Below, piece after piece: positions 45,175 to 53,447 of a stretch of 64,000 bases of DNA; positions within the stretch are counted from its first letter, which is position 1; each line of letters begins with the position of its first letter. The notes beneath the pieces were generated by a model that worked only from the letters and a program-made list of their open reading frames with translations, searched no databases and had not been told where the DNA came from. The translations under genes were made by a program, and so were the position numbers. Where the stretch lies: the NCBI GenBank assembly GCA_002163975.1, contig CP019636.1, positions 1,117,001 to 1,181,000 on the forward strand, in the 5' to 3' direction. The DNA is from Nostocales cyanobacterium HT-58-2. GTDB lineage: Bacteria; Cyanobacteriota; Cyanobacteriia; Cyanobacteriales; Nostocaceae.

Positions 45175-46797
45175 ATGCCTATGGAAGCTTACGCTATATT
45201 AGACGGTGGCGGGGTTAAGGGTGCTGCCTTGGTAGGATGTCTTCAGGCGGCAAAAGAGCAAGGCATTAAGTTTATAGGCTATGGCGGTACATCCGCTGGA
45301 AGTATTGTAGCTTTACTTGCTAGTGTCGGATATTCCTCAGAACAAATCAAAGAGATAATGATTGAGGAAATTAATTTTAATGATTTTTTGGATGGTACTG
45401 ACAATGACTTAGAGCGTCTCAAAAAAATTCCTCAAGGATTTATCACTTCTTTTTTTAAAACTATCTTTTTATTGCAAAATAAAGATTTAATTGACAAGCT
45501 TAATAAAAAATTAGGACTGTGCGATGCCAAAACACTTACTGATTTTCTTTTATACAAAATTAAAACTAGCCCAATTTTTCAAGAGAAAACTAGTAACAAT
45601 TCTGAATTAAGACAAAAAATTCAAAACGCAACAGACATCACTTTTCAAGAACTCAAAGATTTAGGATGTTCTCCTCTCAAAGTTATTGCTTCGGATATTA
45701 GAAGCCATAAAGCTGTAATATACCCAGGAGATGAAGAAAAAGAAGCTTTAAATTATTCTGTTATTAAAGCAGTACGGGCGTCGATGTGTTTCCCGTTTGT
45801 TTTTACTCCAGTTAGACCAGGAGATGGTAGTGTCTTGGTAGATGGTGGGTTAAGTAGCAACTTGCCAATATTCCTCTTTCAGAAAGAGAGGTCTATTAAT
45901 CACAAACCAGTAATAGCATTTGATTTGTGTGACGAGGAAGATAACATCCCTGCTCAGACTAACAATACACAAGAATATCAACTAGGTGAGTTGCTCGGAG
46001 ATATGCTGGCAACAGCGCTAGAGTCAAGCGATGGCTTATTAAGGCAGGTGATAGATAATATTTATCATGTACGCGTCTCTTTGCCAAAAGATATAAATAC
46101 ACTTGACTTTTCAATTGATAAAGAGAAAAGAAAACGACTTTTTGATAGAGGACATAGTGTTACTTCGAGCTTCATAGGAACTAATTTATTGGCATGGAAA
46201 CGAGCCAATAATATGGTAGAACGGCTGCAAGCCCTATATGCTCCTCCTCGTTTGGTTCAACCTATCCTAGAAATAGTTGTGAGAGAACTGGAAGAAAGCG
46301 AAACTCTCACTCAGTGTCGTTCCTATATTATGTTGCCAACTGACGAAGGTAAATTGGCTACTGTATATCAATACCGTATGGATGACAATCCAGATATTGA
46401 TTGGGAAATAGAAATAAATAATGGAGGAGCTTGGTCGGAGTCTTGGAAGAATCGAAAACCTGCTCTTCAAAATATTGAAGTTCTTAGAGAAAACATTTCT
46501 GAATATAACATAACCAAAGCTCAAGCCAACAAAATACCCAAGGATAAAAAGACTACAGTTGTTGTTCCCATATTTGACTGGAAAACAATTACTTTACTTA
46601 AAGATAATCAATATGAAGAGTTTCAAAATTCTAATTTTCAAAATTTCCAAGACATTATTGACCAATATGCTCTTATTGGAATTCTGTCTATAGATACCAC
46701 CACTCCTACTCAGGATATACTTAATCCTGAGAGACTTGGAAATGTTTATCGCAGTATAATGGTAGGAGCTAGTATTCTATCAGGAATATTAAGATAG
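45175..46797 (+). CDS. Patatin-like phospholipase with C-terminal GAF-like domain
   Basis: 540 residues. Patatin hydrolase 1-330: oxyanion loop DGGGVKG (10-16), nucleophile S40 in GTSAG (38-42) and catalytic D223 in VDGGLSSNLP. It should cut membrane phospholipids. Residues about 355-540 look like a GAF-type sensor (RSYIMLPTDEGKLATVYQY, TTVVVPIFDW and LIGILSIDTTTP). Patatins are proven effectors in CBASS and related immunity, where they depolarise or destroy the membrane when a ligand-binding partner signals. Here a candidate sensor is fused in cis. First gene of a three-gene operon inside the RM locus; an alternative start is the ATG at 45181. Confidence 0.75.
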   Translation: MPMEAYAILDGGGVKGAALVGCLQAAKEQGIKFIGYGGTSAGSIVALLASVGYSSEQIKEIMIEEINFNDFLDGTDNDLERLKKIPQGFITSFFKTIFLLQNKDLIDKLNKKLGLCDAKTLTDFLLYKIKTSPIFQEKTSNNSELRQKIQNATDITFQELKDLGCSPLKVIASDIRSHKAVIYPGDEEKEALNYSVIKAVRASMCFPFVFTPVRPGDGSVLVDGGLSSNLPIFLFQKERSINHKPVIAFDLCDEEDNIPAQTNNTQEYQLGELLGDMLATALESSDGLLRQVIDNIYHVRVSLPKDINTLDFSIDKEKRKRLFDRGHSVTSSFIGTNLLAWKRANNMVERLQALYAPPRLVQPILEIVVRELEESETLTQCRSYIMLPTDEGKLATVYQYRMDDNPDIDWEIEINNGGAWSESWKNRKPALQNIEVLRENISEYNITKAQANKIPKDKKTTVVVPIFDWKTITLLKDNQYEEFQNSNFQNFQDIIDQYALIGILSIDTTTPTQDILNPERLGNVYRSIMVGASILSGILR

Positions 46798-46808
46798 AGG
46801 ATTAGATT

Positions 46809-47105
46809 ATGATAGACCCAAGCGGAATTAAACCAAAGAATGACAAGTTGATAGTCAAAGAGGTAAAGCCTGGTGTACATACCATCGAAAATGCCTATGA
46901 AGGCGTTCACGAAGATTTTACCACCTCTAATTTTGATGTTGTGGAACCGTCTAATGTAGAAGGACAGTCTGATTCTACAGATAAGTCAATTGAAAACTGG
47001 CGTGCAGCGTTTGGAACTCAGGAAAGAACCACAATAACAATCGAACAACTTGATACTAATACTACTACCGAGGAAGATACTACTAGGAAATTAAAAAATC
47101 AGTAA
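46809..47105 (+). CDS. Small acidic protein of the patatin operon
   Basis: 98 residues, acidic and Thr/Asp/Glu-rich, probably largely disordered (IENAYEGVHEDFTTSNF, TNTTTEEDTTRKLKN). No family recognised. The GAGG ribosome-binding site overlaps the patatin stop codon (TAGAGG), so it is translationally coupled to the phospholipase. Such small partners in conflict operons often act as adaptors, peptide cargo or antitoxin-like inhibitors; nothing in the sequence decides between these. Confidence 0.6.
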   Translation: MIDPSGIKPKNDKLIVKEVKPGVHTIENAYEGVHEDFTTSNFDVVEPSNVEGQSDSTDKSIENWRAAFGTQERTTITIEQLDTNTTTEEDTTRKLKNQ

Positions 47106-47161
47106 AGAAGCGACAGGTTTGACTTTATCTTGTGATGATAACTGAAAGGAAGCAGTGAGAG

Positions 47162-47992
47162 ATGGCGAAGCTTTTACTTAGTGCAGATGTTATCTTGGAG
47201 GCGATACTCAATCGAACCCCATTGGTTGAATCAGCTGAAATATGGTTCCAAAGTGAATTTATAAAGAGGAGTGTCTTAGAGGAGGTTGTAGAAGTATACC
47301 TTCCTGAAATTAGCAGAGACGTTATTTATTTCATTCTTAGCTCAAAAAATGAGCAGAAAGCAAAAGAGTATATCTCCTTCATATTAAGCGAATATAAAGT
47401 TTGCCTAACAACAGATGACGATTTTGAAAACAAAGTATTTAAGAATATTTATCGAGAAAAAAACAATATCTTAAGAGGAAGAATATTAACGTCATATGAG
47501 AAAGAGTATGCGAAGAAAAATGGTTACTATTATGTAACGCTTGAACCTCTGTACCCTTACGTTATAAAGGATGTTAGTAGGGTAATAACACCGCAGATGC
47601 TTGCAGATAGTTTGGCAATTGTAGAAGCTTTCTGTGATTGTGATGTGTCCAACAATGCAGCGCCACAAACACCACAAGCATTACGGGTGGTTGAAAAAAC
47701 AAGATTGAGAACTCAACGAAGAGAAACACTGAGACAAATACTAGACAACAAACTAAACGATCAACTCCTAATAGACAACAAACTAAACGATAACTCCAAC
47801 ACTAACAGTGAAAAGAAACTAACAATGCTTGCGGGGGGGGCGGGGGTGCCGGGGGGGGTGCTTGCATCATCATGGGGTGCATCATCATTGCTTGCATCAG
47901 GTGCTCTTCCGTTCGTTGGTGCTCTTCCGTTGCTTGCATTTGCATTGCGTCGCATCTGGACGGACGGCGGCAACGGATCAAAACAGCCCTAA
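47162..47992 (+). CDS. Degenerate PIN-like protein with hydrophobic C-terminus
   Basis: 276 residues. Residues 1-160 have the shape of a PIN nuclease domain (KLLLSADVILEAILNR, then EISRDVIYFILSS), but the first catalytic Asp of LLLDxN is Ser7 (only D9 remains), so the nuclease is probably inactive. A charged linker follows with the duplicated DNKLND motif (195-210), then a hydrophobic stretch (about 230-262, SSLLASGALPFVGALPLLAF) capped by RRIW, possibly a membrane anchor or pore-like hairpin. Two runs of eight G lie just before this stretch. AGGAAG precedes the ATG. Last gene of the patatin operon; possibly the sensor or membrane tether for the phospholipase. Confidence 0.55.
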   Translation: MAKLLLSADVILEAILNRTPLVESAEIWFQSEFIKRSVLEEVVEVYLPEISRDVIYFILSSKNEQKAKEYISFILSEYKVCLTTDDDFENKVFKNIYREKNNILRGRILTSYEKEYAKKNGYYYVTLEPLYPYVIKDVSRVITPQMLADSLAIVEAFCDCDVSNNAAPQTPQALRVVEKTRLRTQRRETLRQILDNKLNDQLLIDNKLNDNSNTNSEKKLTMLAGGAGVPGGVLASSWGASSLLASGALPFVGALPLLAFALRRIWTDGGNGSKQP

Positions 47993-48031
47993 TAGTAACA
48001 CATAAGCACTGCTGCCTTAGGGCTATTTTTT
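47985..48031 (+). terminator. Intrinsic terminator of the patatin operon
   Basis: Stem AGCCCTAA/TTAGGGCT followed by ATTTTTTAT lies just after the last gene of the three-gene operon, defining it as one transcription unit separate from hsdR. Confidence 0.7.
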
Positions 48032-48086
48032 ATAACGATTTGTTATCTGAAATACTTTCTACGAATTCATAGGCATTTCAGCAATT

Positions 48087-48866
48087 TCAATACCTGGCAC
48101 CGTCCTGAACAAATAACTTCATCGCTATTTTCGGGTCATAACAATTAGCTAATACAAACTTTTCTGCAACCGCCTGAACTTCTGTTGTTAATGGCTCCCA
48201 CTCTGCCCAAGGTAGTTTCATCTGCCCTGGTGATGTCTTTTTCTTCTTCCCCTTCACCACCTTGGGTAACAACTTACTTCCCCAGTGATAACTTTTTTCA
48301 GGTTTCGGCTGTGGTTTATATTTCTTACAAAATCCCCGATATTTAGTAGCACATTCTTCCAAAGATTTACCCAAAGATAAAAATGCTGGATGCCACTCAG
48401 TTAGCCCATCATCTGTTAGCCTATCGTGAGTGCCATAATTACTAAAATCATAGAAAATTCCTGACTGCATTCCCGATGCTTTAGGATTAGCATGAATGTA
48501 TCGCAGCGTGTTTAATGCCCTTTTATAATCATTTTTCTCAAAGCCACTGCTATAATATCTTTTCTCCCAAAAATGTCCTGTACGATTGAGCATTCGATTG
48601 AAGCACATCGCAGTATACCAATTAAGCCAGTGCATAATTTTTGGAAGGTCTTCTGGTAGAACTGGCTCAATTAAATAATGCACGTGATTTGACATTATGC
48701 ATAACGCATAAAGCTTAAAATTAAACTTATTATTAATGGCTTTTTTGATAGCGAAAAGGAACACTTCTCGGCATTCATGACGGCTTAGTTTAAACTCGCG
48801 ATTATTGCAACGAGAGGTGATGTGATAGCAAAAATTGGATTGAAAGTTACGTTTAGGACGGGGCAT
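48087..48866 (-). CDS. REP-associated tyrosine transposase (RAYT, Y1 family)
   Basis: About 259 residues from ATG 48866 (MPRPKRN); an upstream TTG extension overlaps the integrase relic and is unlikely. HUH motif HVHYLIEP with preceding CIMSN, and catalytic Tyr in LNTLRYIHANP, plus GHFWEKRYYSS, all RAYT hallmarks. These single-strand transposases mobilise REP palindromes and are usually domesticated. On the strand opposite to the RM operon, between the patatin operon and hsdR. Confidence 0.8.
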   Translation of the reverse strand: MPRPKRNFQSNFCYHITSRCNNREFKLSRHECREVFLFAIKKAINNKFNFKLYALCIMSNHVHYLIEPVLPEDLPKIMHWLNWYTAMCFNRMLNRTGHFWEKRYYSSGFEKNDYKRALNTLRYIHANPKASGMQSGIFYDFSNYGTHDRLTDDGLTEWHPAFLSLGKSLEECATKYRGFCKKYKPQPKPEKSYHWGSKLLPKVVKGKKKKTSPGQMKLPWAEWEPLTTEVQAVAEKFVLANCYDPKIAMKLFVQDGARY

Positions 48867-48879
48867 TGAGGGTTTTGAT

Positions 48880-49250
48880 TTACTTGCGTCTTTTACCAAG
48901 ACGAACTGCTAATTTATTAGTAAACTCCAGTTGGTACTGATTCTTGTTGTCCTCAGAAACTAGGATTGTTCTGGGGTCGGCGTGACGGCTAAGATGTTGT
49001 ACTTTCCCGTAATCACCTTCCGCCAAATCAAGAGCATCGGTAATACCTGAATGCCATTATTATGAGGTGTCATCCGCTTTTTGATGCTAGCTAGTTCCTA
49101 GGTTTTATGCACAATAGCATAAATGCCGTCGCCCGTCAGCTGATGACCTTCATTGTGGAAGTCTAGCGCAATAAACAACAGGTCACTAGGTTTGAGGTTG
49201 GTACGGCAACTTAACCAGTTAGCGATCGCGATTCGGGGCAGTGGCAAAGC
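48880..49250 (-). pseudogene. Dead tyrosine recombinase (phage integrase) C-terminus
   Basis: The - strand frame reads LKPSDLLFIALDF then HQLTGDGIYAIVHKT, a stop, IKKRMTPH, a frameshift, HSGITDALDLAEGDYGKVQ, HLSRHADPRTIL and a stop. This is the C-terminal catalytic domain of a phage-type integrase. The RxRH box is lost, the usual catalytic Tyr (normally around IxYDDN) is Ser in ILVSEDN, and there are one stop and one frameshift. It shows that an integrase gene once sat inside the present RM island. Confidence 0.65.
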
Positions 49251-49334
49251 CAATCGCCTAAGTGGAAAGTTTTACCTTCCTTTTCATCCTTTTTATATAT
49301 CTTGCCTTTTTTGTCAATACGTAAGTCCTATAAC

Positions 49335-49470
49335 CCAGCCCTTTCAAGGTGGTGAAATTTGGAACGAAGATTGGTCATTTCAACATTCAAAAAGCCCAAA
49401 ATCTGAACGGAGGATTCAAGATGGTAGCACTGAAACAACGTATCTTCGTTGGTCACCTTGAAAGGGCTGG
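49335..49470. mobile_element. 136-bp MITE with 17-bp terminal inverted repeats and 9-bp TSD
   Basis: Termini CCAGCCCTTTCAAGGTG and its exact complement, flanked on both sides by the direct repeat TCCTATAAC. There is no coding capacity. It inserted into or next to the DUF1016 relic. Confidence 0.8.
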
Positions 49471-49955
49471 TCCTATAACCGTAAACTCAAACGCCTCTTC
49501 GCCATCGACCTCAAACTAGGTAACTTCCGTCACAAATACAAAAGACAAATGGAACTTTACCTGCCTTGGTTTGCCAAATACTATCAGGAGAGTGACGAAC
49601 AGCCATCACAGGGAATCATCTTATGTGCAGGTAACAAACAATCTTCAGATCGAATTGCTATAACTACAGGACTTACGCAAAGTCGAGAATGTCATAGTGA
49701 GCGAAACGGAGTGTAGCGAAGTATCAAGGGAGTTCTGAGTCCCTTCGGGACATGCTGCGCGAACGTTTCGCTAACGCTACACTCAGAATGACAGTTTTTC
49801 GTTAAAATGCGTAAGTCCTGAACTAGATAAAACTTGCTCCACTTTGCCAAATACTTCACCGTATTACCACTTAAAGTGTTGTTACAGGCTAAACTACAAG
49901 AAGCGATCGCGATCGCCCGCCGCCGACTGCCATATTCCAAAGACGAGCCATCATG
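49471..49955 (+). pseudogene. DUF1016/YhcG PDDEXK nuclease pseudogene
   Basis: YNRKLKRLFAIDLKLGNFRH, GQMELYL-like RQMELYLPWFAKYY and GIILCAGNK match the C-terminal nuclease core of DUF1016 proteins. After a frameshift, QIELL leads into a MITE. Beyond it, in other frames, come AKYFTVLPLK and VLLQAKLQEAIAIARRRLPY, ending at a TGA that overlaps the hsdR ATG (ATGA). The 5' part is missing or destroyed by a first MITE. DUF1016 genes are frequent companions of type I RM systems, and the preserved overlap shows the ancestral order DUF1016-hsdR. Confidence 0.75.
49667..49820. mobile_element. 154-bp MITE with 13-bp inverted repeats and 5-bp TSD
   Basis: Ends CAGGACTTACGCA/TGCGTAAGTCCTG, flanked by the direct repeat AACTA on both sides. 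The interior is itself rich in short palindromes. It interrupts the DUF1016 reading frame. A partial end of the same element family (CGTAAGTCCT) is visible at about 49320. Confidence 0.8.
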
Positions 49956-52295
49956 AACGAAGCCGAAACTCGCGCTGAACTCATCGACCCCGCACTCAAA
50001 GCTGCAGGCTGGGGAGTTATCGAAGGTAGTCGCATCCGCCGCGAAGTTATCGCCCCTGGTCGCTTGGTTGGCAATGGTCAACGTGCGCAATCAGACATCG
50101 CCGATTATGTGCTGGTTTATCGCGGCGAAAAACTCGCGGTCATCGAAGCTAAAAAACGCGACCTGCCCGATACCGAAGGCTTAGGACAAGCCAAAAAATA
50201 CGCCGAAAAGTTGGAGACTCGATTCGCCTACTCTACAAATGGCATCGGCATCTACCAAGTAGATATGCACACAGGGGTAGAAGGCTACATCAAGCAATAT
50301 CCCACCCCCGATCAACTGTGGGAAGCGACCTTTAGCGAAAATAATGAGTGGCGCGATTTGTTTGCTGCCATCCCCTTTGAAGACAAAAGCGGCACATGGG
50401 AAGCCCGTTATTATCAACACAATGCCATTAAGCACGTCCTAGAAGCGATTTGCCAAGGAAAAGACCGGATTTTGTTAACGATGGCAACTGGCACAGGTAA
50501 AACCTTCATCGCTTTCCAACTCGCCTGGAAACTGTTTCAAAGCCGTTGGAATCTCAGCCGACAACCCACCCGTCGCCCTCGAATTTTGTTTCTAGCAGAT
50601 CGCAATATCTTAGCCAACCAAGCATATAACTCTTTCTCTGCCTTCCCCGACGATGCTCTCGTCCGCATCGACCCCGAAGCTATCAAAAAACGGGGTCGAG
50701 TCCCCAAAAATGGCAGTATCTTTTTTACCATTTTCCAGACTTTTATGACCGGACGGGACGACGCTGGCAATCCTACGCCCAAATTCAGCGACTATCCCCC
50801 CGACTTCTTTGACTTCATCATCATTGACGAATGTCACCGAGGCGGAGCCAGTGACGAAAGCACCTGGCGCAGTATTTTAGAATACTTTTCACCAGCAGTA
50901 CAACTCGGACTCACTGCTACTCCTAAACGAGAAAACAACGCAGACACCTACGCCTACTTCGGTAACCCCGTCTACACCTATGCCCTCAGAGACGGCATTA
51001 ATGATGGTTTCCTCACCCCCTTCAAAGTTAGGCAGATCGATACTACCCTTGATGAATACATCTACAGCGCCGAAGACGAACTCATTGAAGGTACGGTAGA
51101 AAAAGAGAGAATTTACACCGAAGCCGACTTCAATCGCATCATCGAAATTACCGAGCGCGAACGCTACCGGGTGCAACTGTTCATGGAAGAAATTGACCAG
51201 AATCAAAAAACTCTGGTATTCTGCGCCAACCAAGACCACGCTCTGGCTGTGCGGGATTTAATCAACCAAATGAAGATTAGCAGTAACCCTAATTACTGTG
51301 TCCGCGTCACCGCCGATGATGGGAAACTCGGTGAACAGCACCTCAGCACCTTTCAAGACAACGAGAAAACTATCCCCACAATTCTCACCACTTCCCAAAA
51401 GCTCTCCACTGGGGTTGATGCTCGGAACGTTCGCAACATTGTGCTGATGCGCCCAATCAACTCAATGATTGAATTTAAGCAGATTATTGGTCGTGGTACT
51501 CGTCTATTTGATGGGAAAGACTACTTCACGATCTATGATTTTGTCAAAGCCTACGAACACTTCAACGATCCGCAATGGGATGGCGAACCACAAGAACCTG
51601 TTCTCGTCAAAATTTCAAAGGGGCGGGAGGAATCAGGGAAATACAATGTCTCTACAACAAATACTGGCAAAGATAGAAACGAAAGTACAGAAGTTCCCCA
51701 CCCCAAAACAATCAAAATCAAACTCGCTGATGGGAAAGAACGCACCCTCCAGCACCGGATGTCTACCAGCTTCTGGAGTCCAGACGGTAAACCCATGAGC
51801 GCCGCAGAATTTGTGGAACGTCTCTTTGGCGAAATTCCTGAACTATTCAGAGATGAAAACGAGCTACGAGCAATTTGGAGCCGTCCTGACACCCGTAAAG
51901 CCCTATTAGAAGGACTGGCAGAGAAGGGTTACGGTGAGGAACAACTCACAGAAATTAGCCGTCTGGTTGATGCTGAGAAAAGCGATTTATATGATGTGCT
52001 GGCTTATATCGCCTATGCCTCTCCACCCATGAGCCGTCGAGAGCGTGTCCTCGTTCACAAGTCCTTAATCTTTTCGCAGTATCTCGGCAAACAGCAAGAA
52101 TTTCTCGACTTTGTACTAGAGCAATACATCAAAGCCGGGGTAGGAGAACTCGATCGCACGAAATTACCTCAACTGTTAGAGTTGAAATATCATACTGTTC
52201 GTGATGCTGTGGAAGAACTAGGAAGCGTTGCAAATATCAGTGAAGTATTTATTGGGTTTCAGCAGTATTTGTATTTACAGGACGTAGCAGCTTAA
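49953..52295 (+). CDS. hsdR: Type I restriction endonuclease subunit R
   Basis: 780 residues. N-terminal PD-(D/E)xK nuclease: D52 in SDIADYVLVY and E65-A-K67 (VIEAKKRD). SF2 translocase: Walker A ATGTGKTF (178-185), DECH box (292-295), motif III GLTATPKR and motif VI IIGRGTRLF. C-terminal EcoEI_R_C-like helical domain binds the MS core. All catalytic motifs are present, so restriction should be functional with hsdM/hsdS 8 kb upstream. The start overlaps the dead DUF1016 gene. Its promoter must now lie inside the MITE-laden region 49.3-49.9 kb. Confidence 0.9.
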   Translation: MNEAETRAELIDPALKAAGWGVIEGSRIRREVIAPGRLVGNGQRAQSDIADYVLVYRGEKLAVIEAKKRDLPDTEGLGQAKKYAEKLETRFAYSTNGIGIYQVDMHTGVEGYIKQYPTPDQLWEATFSENNEWRDLFAAIPFEDKSGTWEARYYQHNAIKHVLEAICQGKDRILLTMATGTGKTFIAFQLAWKLFQSRWNLSRQPTRRPRILFLADRNILANQAYNSFSAFPDDALVRIDPEAIKKRGRVPKNGSIFFTIFQTFMTGRDDAGNPTPKFSDYPPDFFDFIIIDECHRGGASDESTWRSILEYFSPAVQLGLTATPKRENNADTYAYFGNPVYTYALRDGINDGFLTPFKVRQIDTTLDEYIYSAEDELIEGTVEKERIYTEADFNRIIEITERERYRVQLFMEEIDQNQKTLVFCANQDHALAVRDLINQMKISSNPNYCVRVTADDGKLGEQHLSTFQDNEKTIPTILTTSQKLSTGVDARNVRNIVLMRPINSMIEFKQIIGRGTRLFDGKDYFTIYDFVKAYEHFNDPQWDGEPQEPVLVKISKGREESGKYNVSTTNTGKDRNESTEVPHPKTIKIKLADGKERTLQHRMSTSFWSPDGKPMSAAEFVERLFGEIPELFRDENELRAIWSRPDTRKALLEGLAEKGYGEEQLTEISRLVDAEKSDLYDVLAYIAYASPPMSRRERVLVHKSLIFSQYLGKQQEFLDFVLEQYIKAGVGELDRTKLPQLLELKYHTVRDAVEELGSVANISEVFIGFQQYLYLQDVAA

Positions 52296-52319
52296 TTGGG
52301 CAGATCACTACAATTAAGC
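52290..52319 (+). terminator. Hairpin at the end of hsdR
   Basis: A 9-bp inverted repeat, GCTTAATTG/CAATTAAGC, overlaps the hsdR stop codon. There is no T-tract downstream, so termination efficiency is doubtful. The following 170 bp to the XRE relic hold no gene. Confidence 0.35.
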
Positions 52320-52490
52320 ACCCCAGTTATACGATTAACTCAACGCTAGATAACCATAGCTAAAAATGGCGATCACCTATCGAAATACCTCAAAGCTATT
52401 AAGCTATACGTATAAATTAAAACTTACTCCTTACGTTCTATCTTTTCAGTTCTTTGCCGCTGGATATCTAGTGATATAGCAACATAGACT

Positions 52491-52632
52491 CTACGAAACT
52501 ACATTAACAATAGAACTTTCTTTGCTATCATCAGGCACATATTCCAAAAGCTCCCCAGGTTGACAATTCAATGCGATGCAAATGCCGTTTAAACGTTCTG
52601 GGGTTTTTTGTGTTTTTTGCTTTTTTTCATCA
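52491..52632 (-). pseudogene. C-terminal relic of an XRE-type HTH repressor
   Basis: The - strand frame reads KTPERLNGICIALNCQPGEL and LEYVPDDSKESS before a stop. The ICxALxCQPGxLLEY pattern is the conserved end of an XRE/Cro-type HTH domain. Its N-terminus is missing: the frame runs back to a stop exactly at the end of the tail-chaperone gene. It marks the right breakpoint between the restriction island and the phage tail genes. Confidence 0.6.
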
Positions 52633-52890
52633 CTCTACCCAACTAAAATCATCAACATTAATCATTTCTTCCTCGCCATTGTCACCCCTAAATAAAAGCT
52701 GCTGCCCCTTATTCTCCTCAAGCCATTTCTGTGCTTCTTCTCGCTGTATCTCTTCCTCTCGCTCTTTGGGGTCACGGCGAAGTTCGACGGTTTGCTCAAG
52801 TAGGTCGTTGAGGAATTGAGCGCTATAATTTTCTACAAGGTAGGGGACTAGTCCACCTTTACCGTAGGCTTCAATCAAGAAAGCAAGCAA
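52630..52890 (-). CDS. Tail assembly chaperone, downstream (T) frame
   Basis: 86 residues if started at the internal ATG, but the frame is open further upstream through QQAGDIPSSGNLEVDLLAFL and meets the preceding gene at ATGAAAAAACTC. It is therefore likely expressed as a -1 frameshift extension (G-T type) of the upstream chaperone. The sequence is acidic and Gln/Glu-rich (KEREEEIQREEAQKWLEENK). It ends at the breakpoint with the defence island, where the tape-measure gene should follow. Confidence 0.55.
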   Translation of the reverse strand: MLAFLIEAYGKGGLVPYLVENYSAQFLNDLLEQTVELRRDPKEREEEIQREEAQKWLEENKGQQLLFRGDNGEEEMINVDDFSWVE

Positions 52891-52892
52891 AT

Positions 52893-53447
52893 CTACTTCG
52901 AGATTTCCACTACTGGGGATGTCTCCAGCTTGCTGAGATTTGCTTCGAGTTTTTTCATCCTTTCTTGCTGATCTGCTTCGTCCCTCTCCCGTATCAGCCG
53001 GAACAGGGTTGCTGAAAAATTTATGTCGTGAATTTTGGCAATGAGTGACGGGGCATTGATAACAGTGCCGTCTGCGTCTGTTTCCCGCTCTAAAGAATCC
53101 TTGATGTTCCCGCTGAAAAAGATTCTTCCCAATTGTGCCAAATCAGAAGCTTCAGCCAGTGGCTCAATATCAAAGCCGGGTTGCTCCTGTCCGACCACAG
53201 GAAGCATGGCGGCAAGTTTAACCATCGTCTCCCAAGTGGATTTGTTGAGCATGAGGGTAGCTAAGCGTCCATCGCACTCAACAAAGTCGCGTAGTAGTTT
53301 TTCCTGTAGCTTAATAACGTCACCCAGCCCCCCAGCCTTCGACCGGAAGGGAACGGGTTTTACGATAATTACCTTGCTGGGGGTGTCATTTTCTCCCCAG
53401 TAGATCACTTCAAAAGTTGGGTACTGTCGTTTGCGATCGCTGCTCAT
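52893..53447 (-). CDS. Tail assembly chaperone, upstream (G) frame
   Basis: 184 residues. An N-terminal beta-rich part (YPTFEVIYWGE) and helical C-terminus, with a run of six A in ATGAAAAAACTC near the end that would allow -1 slippage into the next frame, the conserved expression strategy of tailed-phage G/GT chaperones. These proteins bind the tape measure during tail assembly. The start overlaps the upstream small zinc protein by ATGA, so it is translationally coupled. Confidence 0.6.
   Translation of the reverse strand: MSSDRKRQYPTFEVIYWGENDTPSKVIIVKPVPFRSKAGGLGDVIKLQEKLLRDFVECDGRLATLMLNKSTWETMVKLAAMLPVVGQEQPGFDIEPLAEASDLAQLGRIFFSGNIKDSLERETDADGTVINAPSLIAKIHDINFSATLFRLIRERDEADQQERMKKLEANLSKLETSPVVEISK

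Noticed and set aside
48867..48899. TTG extension of the RAYT transposase
   Set aside because: The extension is the out-of-frame tail of the integrase relic; MPRPKRN is the natural start for the family.
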